This document shows positions 7,226 to 13,906 of a stretch of DNA of 17,350 nt, in pieces. The notes under the pieces were generated by a model that made no database searches, was not told the DNA's origin, and saw nothing but the letters and a program-made list of their open reading frames with translations. The translations under genes and the position numbers were made by a program. Position 1 is the first letter of the stretch, and each line of letters begins with the position of its first letter. Origin of the DNA: Methylococcaceae bacterium (GTDB taxonomy: Bacteria > Pseudomonadota > Gammaproteobacteria > Methylococcales > Methylomonadaceae); contig JAUYMX010000336.1 in NCBI GenBank assembly GCA_030699345.1, positions 1-17,350 on the forward strand. Reading direction: 5' to 3'.

Positions 7226-7942
7226 ATGATTAATCCGTTTGTTACCCGAAGACAATTACTGTCTGGCGCCTGTTGCGTCGGTTTGGGAATGGCTGTCGGC
7301 GTTGCCGCCGAAACCACCGAATCTGGCACCATTGATGTCGAGCCATATCCGCGTGATGCCAATGAAGCGCTGGCGCGGTTGAAGCTTGGTAATCAACGTT
7401 TCATAGATGACAAACCGCGTCATGCGCATGAAAAGGCATCCTGGCGCAGTTTGCTGGTTGAGAGCCAAAAACCTTATGCGACTATTATTGGTTGCAGCGA
7501 TTCGCGAGTGCCGCCTGAGCTTATCTTCGATGTCGGATTTGGCGATCTCTTTACCATTCGAATTGCCGGTAACATCATTGCGGAAGATGTGATTGGTTCT
7601 TTGCAATATGCGGTGGCGCATCTTCATACCCATTTGGTAATTGTCATGGGCCATGAGGGTTGTGGTGCGGTGACCGCGACCGTGGACGAGATGCTGAGTA
7701 AAACTAAAGAGCTCAAGCACATCGAATCACTGATCAAATCTATCAAACCCGGACTAAAAATGCTCAATTTGAAACAAGACCGGGACAGCTTGCTGCGTGC
7801 CGCCGTAGAGGCAAATGTGCGTTGGTCGATACAGGAATTGCTGGCGCTGCCGGGAGCAAAACGGGCCTTGCGAGACAAACGTGTGACCTTAATCGGGGCC
7901 GTTTATGAATTAAACACCGGGCATGTGCGGTTTTTGGGGTGA
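7226..7942 (+). CDS. Beta-class carbonic anhydrase with Tat signal peptide (periplasmic)
   Basis: This 238-residue enzyme should interconvert CO2 and bicarbonate with a zinc cofactor. Zinc ligands and active-site residues are visible: IIGCSDSRVPPE (Cys90, Asp92, Arg94) and MGHEGCGAV (His143, Cys146). Other beta-CA signatures are GNQRFI (55-60) and AGNII (114-118). The N-terminus TRRQLLSGACC (7-17) followed by a hydrophobic stretch is a twin-arginine signal, so the folded, zinc-loaded enzyme is likely exported to the periplasm, unlike the cytosolic or carboxysomal beta-CAs. The start is supported by TTGGAGG at about 7209-7215, with a somewhat long spacer of about 10 nt. The stop overlaps the leader of the DUF4105 gene 4 nt on, indicating an operon. 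No missing active-site residue is seen. Confidence 0.92.
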   Translation: MINPFVTRRQLLSGACCVGLGMAVGVAAETTESGTIDVEPYPRDANEALARLKLGNQRFIDDKPRHAHEKASWRSLLVESQKPYATIIGCSDSRVPPELIFDVGFGDLFTIRIAGNIIAEDVIGSLQYAVAHLHTHLVIVMGHEGCGAVTATVDEMLSKTKELKHIESLIKSIKPGLKMLNLKQDRDSLLRAAVEANVRWSIQELLALPGAKRALRDKRVTLIGAVYELNTGHVRFLG

Positions 7943-7946
7943 TTGA

Positions 7947-8957
7947 ATGCTTAAAATTTTGAAGATATTGTTGCTGGTATTAACGCTTATAGGAACTACC
8001 GTCTGGGCTGTGTTAGCCATTTATTTTGGTGATTCTCAAAGCAGTACTTTACAAACCGGGGTAGCGGCGACCGTGGGTTTATTTGGCCTGGTGACCTTGG
8101 TCAGTCTAGGGTTTGCTAACTGGCGCAAACGCTTATTGATAGTTTATGCAGTGTTGTTTGTGGCGATTTTGAACTGGTGGTTTGCCATTAGTCCATCCAA
8201 TGAGCGGCAATGGCAACCGGATTTAGCCAAACTACCTTACGCCACTTTTGATGGTGATTTGGTAACCGTACATGATATTCGCAATTTTGATTATCGTAGT
8301 GAATTTGACTACACCCCCGCTTATTACAGCAAAACTTTCGATATAAATAAGCTTGATGGCATTGATTTATTTGCGGTGTATTGGATGGGGCCTGCTATTG
8401 CGCATACCATCGTCAGTTTTAATTTTGGTGATAAAGATCATCTCGCGGTTTCCATAGAAGCCCGTAAAGAGCTGAACGAAGGCTACTCCACAATCAAAGG
8501 TTTTTTTCGTCAGTATGAACTGACCTACATTGTGGCTGACGAACGTGATGTTATTCGTCTACGTACCAACTATCGTAAAGATCCCATTGAAGATGTCTAT
8601 CTCTATTCTTTAAAAGGGCCTCAAGAAAATGCTCGTCGCTTGTTTCTTGAATACATCGAGCAAATCAATGAATTGCACGACAAGCCGGCTTTTTACAACA
8701 CCTTATTGGACAATTGCACGACGGCTATTTGGTTGAATACTCGAGTCAATCAAGATCATTTACCTTTTTCCTGGAAAATTCTATTAAGTGGCTATGTGCC
8801 GGAGTATCTTTATCAATCAGGCAGGCTGAATACACAACTTGCGTTTGAGCAATTGCAGCAACAAGCCCATATCAATTCTGTGGCGCATTCTGTCGATCAA
8901 TCGCCGGATTTTTCGCAGCTAATTCGAGCGGGCATTGAAAAGCCTAAGTTGCAGTGA
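7947..8957 (+). CDS. DUF4105-domain inner-membrane protein (Lnb-like periplasmic domain)
   Basis: This 336-residue protein begins with three predicted membrane segments (about 5-27, 37-56 and 62-80) followed by a soluble domain. The soluble part carries DUF4105/Lnb N-terminal-domain features: FDINKLDGIDLFAVYWMGPA (131-150), AHTIVSFNFG (152-161, His153), SIEARKELNEGYSTIKGFFR (169-188) and LLDNCTTAIW (253-262, Cys257). His153 and Cys257 are candidates for a papain-like catalytic pair. The related domain occurs in the lipoprotein N-acyltransferase Lnb, but acyl-transfer activity here is only a possibility. Its start lies 4 nt after the carbonic anhydrase stop, and GGGGTGA at the end of that gene can serve as ribosome-binding site, so the two are translationally coupled. 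The frame is intact and repeat copy C follows. Confidence 0.8.
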   Translation: MLKILKILLLVLTLIGTTVWAVLAIYFGDSQSSTLQTGVAATVGLFGLVTLVSLGFANWRKRLLIVYAVLFVAILNWWFAISPSNERQWQPDLAKLPYATFDGDLVTVHDIRNFDYRSEFDYTPAYYSKTFDINKLDGIDLFAVYWMGPAIAHTIVSFNFGDKDHLAVSIEARKELNEGYSTIKGFFRQYELTYIVADERDVIRLRTNYRKDPIEDVYLYSLKGPQENARRLFLEYIEQINELHDKPAFYNTLLDNCTTAIWLNTRVNQDHLPFSWKILLSGYVPEYLYQSGRLNTQLAFEQLQQQAHINSVAHSVDQSPDFSQLIRAGIEKPKLQ

Positions 8958-9024
8958 CTGAGTCATAGCTAAGCCCAAATTCAAGTTTTGCTTTAGCAAA
9001 AATGACTCGAGAGCAGTATTTATT

Positions 9025-9167
9025 GTAACTATTCAGTCTTTAATCTGAGTGAGGCTATGCGTTTATTGTGTAGGGTTGATAAGCAACGCGCATCCACCGC
9101 ATTTGCCGGATGCGCTAGCGCTTATCCAGCCTACGCATGACGGCTCGATCAAGAGACTGAATAGTTA
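9025..9167 (+). mobile_element. GTAACTATTCAG-type palindromic MITE, copy C
   Basis: Nearly identical to copy B and in the same orientation, starting GTAACTATTCAGTCT and ending AGACTGAATAGTTA, with the last C lost. Perfect 8-bp direct repeats TATTTATT flank it at 9017-9024 and 9168-9175. One visible core change is GGTTGATAAGC for GGTGGATAAGC. The right end is 32 nt before the ATG at 9200. No ORF is present. Confidence 0.88.
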
Positions 9168-9186
9168 TATTTATTTTTATTTATTT

Positions 9187-9191
9187 GGAGG
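9187..9191 (+). promoter_or_regulatory. Ribosome-binding site deciding the start at 9200
   Basis: GGAGG at 9187-9191 is followed by an 8-nt spacer and ATG at 9200. The TTG at 9185 in the same frame overlaps this site, so it cannot be the start. Confidence 0.75.
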
Positions 9192-9199
9192 GTTCAATC

Positions 9200-10237
9200 A
9201 TGACTGACCAACACGTAAAAGCAAAAAAATCTTTGTTCACAAAGCTTGCAAACAGGTCATGGATAATTCTTATTCTGGTCGGTAGTGCAAGTTTTTCGGT
9301 ATCTGCCGCGAATTTACCCGATTCCCAAGAGGCATTTCAGCAACTTGGTATTCAACAACAAGACATTGCCAACCTTGATAAAGGCGAGGTTGTTTTTTTT
9401 AATGTCGCCGAAGGTGAAGAAAATGAATTAGTCGCAGGCGCTGCTATTTATGTACCGGCGGCACCGTCCAAAATCATTGGTTATTTGAAAAGTAAAAACC
9501 TGACATCCATAGATACTGATGTCACGGCAGAAGGCACCATTCCTGCACAGGCAACGCTGGATTCGTTTAAAGGCTTTAGCTTGAAGCCTGGCAGCGATGA
9601 AGCGACAAAGTTTTTAGCGGCAACGCCGGGCAGTCAATTTAACCTGTCGACTGAAGAATTTCAGGCGCTTAAAGCGGCAAGTTCCGCACAGCCTGATGCC
9701 GCTTCCCAAGCCTATCGGCAAGTTTTATTACAGCGCTACCAGGCCTATCGTCAAAATGGTTTAAAAGGCATTAAAACGTATGATCGCGGTAATGGCACAG
9801 AAGCTAATCCCAGAGGAGAACTGCAAGCCGCCACTGTGCAAACTAAAGTGCTGGCGAAGTATTTTCCTGGATTATATAAAGCTTGGTTGAGTTATCCGGC
9901 CGCGCTGCCGGCTGGTGCCGAAGAAAAATTTATCTGGCGTAATCGTCAGGTCGAAGGCCGCCCGACTGCACTGCTTGTTCATCGTGTTATTGCCAGTGAA
10001 GGTGGCGGTGCGGTGGTTCTGGCCCGGCAATTTTATGCCGGTCATTCTTACAACTCCAATCAACTGGCAATTGCTGGCATACCTTATCGTGACGGTTCCT
10101 TGGTGATTTACGCCAATAGAACATTTACTGATCAAGTTGCCGGTTTTGGCAGCGGTATGAAACGTTCGATTGGACAGAAGCAAGCGCAAGGTGAAATAGC
10201 TAAACAGTTGAAAAACTTGCGTAAGGTAATTAAATAA
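9200..10237 (+). CDS. Exported protein of unknown function
   Basis: This 345-residue product has a basic N-terminus and a signal peptide with likely cleavage near SVSA-A (residue 36). I do not recognise a named domain. Visible blocks are an N-terminal region (DIANLDKGEVVFFNVAEGEE), a helical middle with YRQVLLQRYQAYRQNGLKGI and YDRGNG, then TKVLAKYFPGLYKAWLSYP. A beta-rich C-terminal half carries EEKFIWRNRQVEGRPTALLV, ARQFYAGHSYNSNQ (GHSYNS about 281-286) and a SLVIYANRTFTDQVAGFGS segment ending in a basic tail. The C-terminal blocks look like a conserved uncharacterised family of envelope proteins also found in other proteobacteria; this is from memory of sequence style only. It is bracketed by repeat copies C and D, so it is probably a single-gene unit. 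The stop codon lies inside the 8-bp duplication of copy D. Confidence 0.7.
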   Translation: MTDQHVKAKKSLFTKLANRSWIILILVGSASFSVSAANLPDSQEAFQQLGIQQQDIANLDKGEVVFFNVAEGEENELVAGAAIYVPAAPSKIIGYLKSKNLTSIDTDVTAEGTIPAQATLDSFKGFSLKPGSDEATKFLAATPGSQFNLSTEEFQALKAASSAQPDAASQAYRQVLLQRYQAYRQNGLKGIKTYDRGNGTEANPRGELQAATVQTKVLAKYFPGLYKAWLSYPAALPAGAEEKFIWRNRQVEGRPTALLVHRVIASEGGGAVVLARQFYAGHSYNSNQLAIAGIPYRDGSLVIYANRTFTDQVAGFGSGMKRSIGQKQAQGEIAKQLKNLRKVIK

Positions 10238-10242
10238 GATTT

Positions 10243-10377
10243 GTAACTATCCAGTCTTTAACCCGATTGAGGCTATGCGATTATTGTCTAGGGTGGATAA
10301 GCAACGCGCATCCACCGCACTTGCCGGATGCGCTAGCGCTTATCCAGCCTACGCATGACGGCTCGTGAAATAGTTAC
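10243..10377 (+). mobile_element. GTAACTATTCAG-type palindromic MITE, copy D (right end partly deleted)
   Basis: The 135-bp copy starts GTAACTATCCAGTCTTTAA and ends GTGAAATAGTTAC. Compared with copy B it has lost about 9-10 bp of the right terminal region (the ATCAAGAGAC stretch). Perfect 8-bp direct repeats TAAGATTT occur at 10235-10242 and 10378-10385. The left duplication overlaps the TAA stop of the preceding gene, so insertion occurred precisely at the gene end without changing the protein. The right end is 50 nt before the DUF4410 ATG. Confidence 0.88.
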
Positions 10378-10427
10378 TAAGATTTTTTAAATCAACAGTA
10401 TTGAACCTAACCCATTGAGGAAAAATT

Positions 10428-11165
10428 ATGCAAAAAATACAATTTTTAAAATTATCAGCAATCAGCGTGCTCTTTTCATTTGTTGTTGGTTGTGCAGGCA
10501 CAAGTGTTCGAGATACGCGAGAAATAGCCTACTCAGGACAACCAAGGCCCACGCAAGTGCTGATTTATAACTTTGCTGCCAGTCCTGAAGATATTCAACA
10601 AAACTCCAGCATTTTCGCGAAAATTCAGGGCCAGCTTGCGAATACCAACCAGACCGCAGAAGAAATCAAGCTAGGTCGTGAAGTTGCTGATGCAATGGCT
10701 ACTGAGCTGACGCAAAAAATAGCCGCTTTAGGCTTAAACCCGATACGTGCAGATCAAAATTTACGGGTGTCGCCAGGCGCAATTTTAATAACCGGCCAAT
10801 TTACCAATATCAATGAAGGCAATCGTTTACGCCGAAATGTGATTGGCTTAGGCATGGGCCAATCTTCACTGGACAGTAAAGTCAGAGTATTGGCACCTTC
10901 TGCGTCAGGCTATCAAGAATTAATCTCCTTTGATACCCATGCAGACAGCGGCGAAATGCCGGGTGCTGCGGTGATGGGGCCTGCTGGAGCAGCCGCTGGC
11001 GCAGGTACAGCGGCGGTCATCGGAGCCAATGCAGCAGTCGGAGGTGTTAAAAGTTATAAGTCGGCTTCCGCTCAACAAGCAAAGACAATGGCGGAAAAAA
11101 TTGCCGATGAACTGGCTAGATATTTTGCTCAACAAGGCTGGATAAATCCTGATTTAGTCCGCTAA
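10428..11165 (+). CDS. DUF4410 lipoprotein
   Basis: This 245-residue protein has a signal peptide and Cys22 in FVVGC, a plausible lipobox variant. It carries the DUF4410 pattern: a strand such as TQVLIYNFAASPED (42-55), a helix LGREVADAMATELTQKIAALG (82-102), then AILITGQFTNINEGNRLRR (118-136) and NVIGLGMGQSSLDSKVRVL (137-155). A Gly/Ala-rich stretch (about 178-206, with GPAGAAAGAGTAAVIGANAA) resembles a glycine zipper and could insert in or pack against a membrane. It ends with a long helix containing AEKIADELARYFAQQGW. Molecular function is unknown. GAGGAAAA upstream of the ATG supports the start. It lies between repeat copy D and a 240-nt gap, so probably monocistronic. Confidence 0.8.
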   Translation: MQKIQFLKLSAISVLFSFVVGCAGTSVRDTREIAYSGQPRPTQVLIYNFAASPEDIQQNSSIFAKIQGQLANTNQTAEEIKLGREVADAMATELTQKIAALGLNPIRADQNLRVSPGAILITGQFTNINEGNRLRRNVIGLGMGQSSLDSKVRVLAPSASGYQELISFDTHADSGEMPGAAVMGPAGAAAGAGTAAVIGANAAVGGVKSYKSASAQQAKTMAEKIADELARYFAQQGWINPDLVR

Positions 11166-11189
11166 CTGATTAGCCGTAAAGTCCGAACT

Positions 11190-11212
11190 CTGCCGCGCCT
11201 GATGGGCGGCAG
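11190..11212 (+). terminator. Stem-loop after the DUF4410 gene (weak terminator candidate)
   Basis: CTGCCGC (11190-11196) pairs with GCGGCAG (11206-11212) 25 nt after the DUF4410 stop. It is followed by GGGGCAGC, not a T-run, so intrinsic termination is uncertain. The rest of the gap up to 11405 shows no other clear structure or ORF. Confidence 0.3.
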
Positions 11213-11405
11213 GGGGCAGCGTTATCAACTCTGCGAGTCAGTATCATTAATTTTTAGGTACAGCCAATACTATTTGGGTTAATTAAACCCTTACAACTGA
11301 TGGCATGCATCTCGACCAACACCCTATCTGCTGGGCCAACGTTAACTTATTGTGCTTAGTTTCGTTGGCAGTGCCAGACCAAGCCCACTTTAGTAGGTCG
11401 TTAAA

Positions 11406-13796
11406 ATGAAAACTTCCCGCATTGTTCGTCATCTGGTTAGCTACAGATCGATAAATGTTAACCTCTTTCGATCACTAATAAGTGTAGTGATGCTGCTGTT
11501 GCTAACTCCAGTTACGGCGGCTCCAGGTTCTGCGCTTATGGGTGGATTATTGAATAAACCCGCCAGTAATTCCGGCTCAACTCAAGCCGTGCTTAATCCA
11601 GTATTGGCCATTGAAGAAATTAACAAGAAGCTGGCAACAACTAGCGAAGAACTTGCGGCCTTACCTTCAGAATCGGCAAGTGATCCACTGTCGCCGGGGA
11701 ATGAGGAGCTTTATCGGCGGCGTTTGCATCTCAGGCAGCTTGTGTTCCTCTATCAAGGACAGCTTGCACGCTTGCCTAACTTGCAAGAAATTCAAAAAAA
11801 GCGCAATGAAATGGAAACCAACGCTGCGGACTGGTCTGGGTTCAATGAAGCAAGCCCACATCCTTTTCTCAGGGCTGATGAGCTAAAAGAGACCGTCACT
11901 ATGCTCAGCAAAAAAGCGGATGAACTTGAGGTATGGCTTCCCGGGCTTGAGCAAGCGTTCACGCTGGTATTAAACACCGCCGATAAATCGACAGTAAGGC
12001 TGAGACAGGCGGATGAAGCCGTAGAGCAAGCAAAAAAGTCATCAGATCAGCAAGCCCGCTTAAATAGGCAGCGCGCACTAATCGCATTGCAAAATCAGAT
12101 AGATTTGGCCCGTGTTATGGGGTTTCAGATTGAAATACAAATGGTTCGGGAAGAATTCCGGGCAACCCAAGCGCAACTGCAACTAGCGCTTAAACAATTA
12201 AGTATTGCCTCTGAGAACGTTGAGTTAACCCAGCAAGACATAGAATTCATCAACCAAAATATCGAGTTCGCAAGCCAAAGTATTATTACCGAACATAATT
12301 TAATATTGTCTTCGCTCGGTCTTGAAAATAAGTCGCTTAAGCAAGACAACATTACGTCGAGCGCTGTGGTAAAAATGACACCACAGGAGTTACAGCAAAT
12401 ACACCAAGCGCAACATACTAACACGGACATTAAATTACAAATTCTGAACAAGATATTGGTGTACCTGCAAATGCAACGGGATATTTGGAATATTCGGTTG
12501 GTATTTGCCAAGGTGACCGATCGTGAAAAAGCCGACGAAGCCTATGAAAAAATTGCCAATAATCAGATGGTTTTGCAAACAATTGACGAGTATGTGCAGC
12601 AGCAGCGTCAGCGTATTTTGACAAAAATTACCAGCCGCTCGGTCAAAGAGCACAATCCAACAGATAGTGAATCAAATGCCTTGAGAGATGAGTTAAGACG
12701 ACTTGATCTTGAACAGTTGGTTTCCTACTCACGTCTGCTGGGTGAAGTTGAGGCAACAGAACGCTTGCTGGAACGTAGCAAGCAGGAACTTGATGAAAAG
12801 TTCCGTGTTAAGGCCGTATCTGATTATCTGAAAGAAGCATTATTTACTGTTGGGAGCGTCGCTTCGGAAATTTTGGATTTCGAACTGTTTGCCGCCCATG
12901 ACACTATTGAGGTTGATGGGCAGCAAATCAGCGGCAAGCGCAGCGTCACAATCGAAAAAGTAGTGAAGGCGTTAGCGATTTTGGTTATTGGCTATTGGTT
13001 TGCCGTTCGCCTGGCCCGACTGTCTGAAGCTCAAGCTGTGCGGCGTTTGGGTATGGATGTAAGCCTTGCCCGTATTGCGCGGCGCTGGATACTATTTCTG
13101 CAAGTCATCATTTTGGTGATATTAAGCATGCTGGTTGCCAGGATTCCATTGACGATCTTTGCCTTTATGGGCGGTGCTGTCGCTATCGGTGCTGGGTTTG
13201 GCATGCAAAATATGCTCAAGAACCTGATCAGTGGCATCATGCTGCTGTTTGAACGGCCGTTTCGACCTGGCGATGTTGTCGAGGTGGGTGGGATCCGGGG
13301 GCGCGTCATAGACATTGGCGTTCGCAGTTCACAAATTCTCGATGGCAACGGCATTGAAACCCTCATTCCAAACAGTACCTTCATTGAACAGAATGTCACC
13401 AATTGGACCTTAAGCAGCAAATCGGTACGCATCGTCGTCAATGTCGGCATTGCCTACGGCTCCCCGATAAAAGAGGTAAACCGGCTACTTCTTGGTGTTG
13501 CTGAGCGGCATGGGCTGGTGCTCAAAGAGCCAGCCCCCGTGGTGCTGTTGGAGGATTTTGCCAGTGACGCATTGCTTTTTGGTTTGTATGTGTGGGTCGA
13601 AATCAATCCGGATATATCTTGGAAAGCGATTGCTAGCGATCTGCGGGTCATGATCAGTAAAACGTTGGATGAGCACGATATAGTGATTGCATTTCCGCAA
13701 CGGGATATTCATCTCGCCAGCAGTGAGCCACTAGCAGTGCGAGTAATTCCTGATGCTCAAGATAACACGATTCTTAATCCTAAGGTTTCAGAGTAA
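11406..13796 (+). CDS. Large mechanosensitive channel, MscS family (MscK/MscM-like architecture)
   Basis: The 796-residue product has a signal peptide (hydrophobic LISVVMLLLLTPVTA, cleavage about residue 39). A long, Gln/Glu-rich, coiled-coil-prone periplasmic region (about 60-490) follows, then about three membrane segments near 519-540, 560-580 and 583-608. The last contains the MscS pore helix pattern FAFMGGAVAIGAGFGMQNML (about 585-604). After it come LISGIMLLFERPFRPGDVVE and IETLIPNSTFIEQNVTNWT, the beta-domain signature, and a C-terminal alpha/beta domain. Such channels gate under membrane tension to release osmolytes. The extended periplasmic domain recalls MscK/MscM, though with fewer membrane helices. 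The Shine-Dalgarno sequence is weak (GTAGGT). It is in the same direction as its neighbours, with 240 and 110 nt gaps. Confidence 0.9.
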   Translation: MKTSRIVRHLVSYRSINVNLFRSLISVVMLLLLTPVTAAPGSALMGGLLNKPASNSGSTQAVLNPVLAIEEINKKLATTSEELAALPSESASDPLSPGNEELYRRRLHLRQLVFLYQGQLARLPNLQEIQKKRNEMETNAADWSGFNEASPHPFLRADELKETVTMLSKKADELEVWLPGLEQAFTLVLNTADKSTVRLRQADEAVEQAKKSSDQQARLNRQRALIALQNQIDLARVMGFQIEIQMVREEFRATQAQLQLALKQLSIASENVELTQQDIEFINQNIEFASQSIITEHNLILSSLGLENKSLKQDNITSSAVVKMTPQELQQIHQAQHTNTDIKLQILNKILVYLQMQRDIWNIRLVFAKVTDREKADEAYEKIANNQMVLQTIDEYVQQQRQRILTKITSRSVKEHNPTDSESNALRDELRRLDLEQLVSYSRLLGEVEATERLLERSKQELDEKFRVKAVSDYLKEALFTVGSVASEILDFELFAAHDTIEVDGQQISGKRSVTIEKVVKALAILVIGYWFAVRLARLSEAQAVRRLGMDVSLARIARRWILFLQVIILVILSMLVARIPLTIFAFMGGAVAIGAGFGMQNMLKNLISGIMLLFERPFRPGDVVEVGGIRGRVIDIGVRSSQILDGNGIETLIPNSTFIEQNVTNWTLSSKSVRIVVNVGIAYGSPIKEVNRLLLGVAERHGLVLKEPAPVVLLEDFASDALLFGLYVWVEINPDISWKAIASDLRVMISKTLDEHDIVIAFPQRDIHLASSEPLAVRVIPDAQDNTILNPKVSE

Positions 13797-13807
13797 AAAT
13801 CAACTGT

Positions 13808-13858
13808 CGGCTGAGCGGAGCTGAAGCGAACGGTCTAATTTAAAGCAGCACCGTTCGC
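13808..13858 (+). repeat. REP-like half-site plus hairpin between the MscS and cytochrome genes
   Basis: CGGCTGAGCGGAGCTGAAGC starting at about 13808 is a variant of the GAGCGGAGTCGAAG repeat. GCGAACGGT (13826-13834) and ACCGTTCGC (13850-13858) form a 9-bp stem with a 15-nt loop. It may end or stabilise the MscS transcript. No T-run is seen. Confidence 0.45.
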
Positions 13859-13906
13859 ATTTATCCAAAGTATCAGCAGTTTTAAATCGTTAACTACGGA
13901 CACAAA

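Noticed and set aside
9185..9199. TTG start for the unknown exported protein
   Set aside because: The codon overlaps the GGAGG site that serves the ATG at 9200.
2031..10377. Possible CRISPR array from the repeated GTAACTATTCAG sequences
   Set aside because: Copies are about 144 bp, kilobases apart, palindromic and flanked by different 8-bp duplications, with genes rather than spacers between them.
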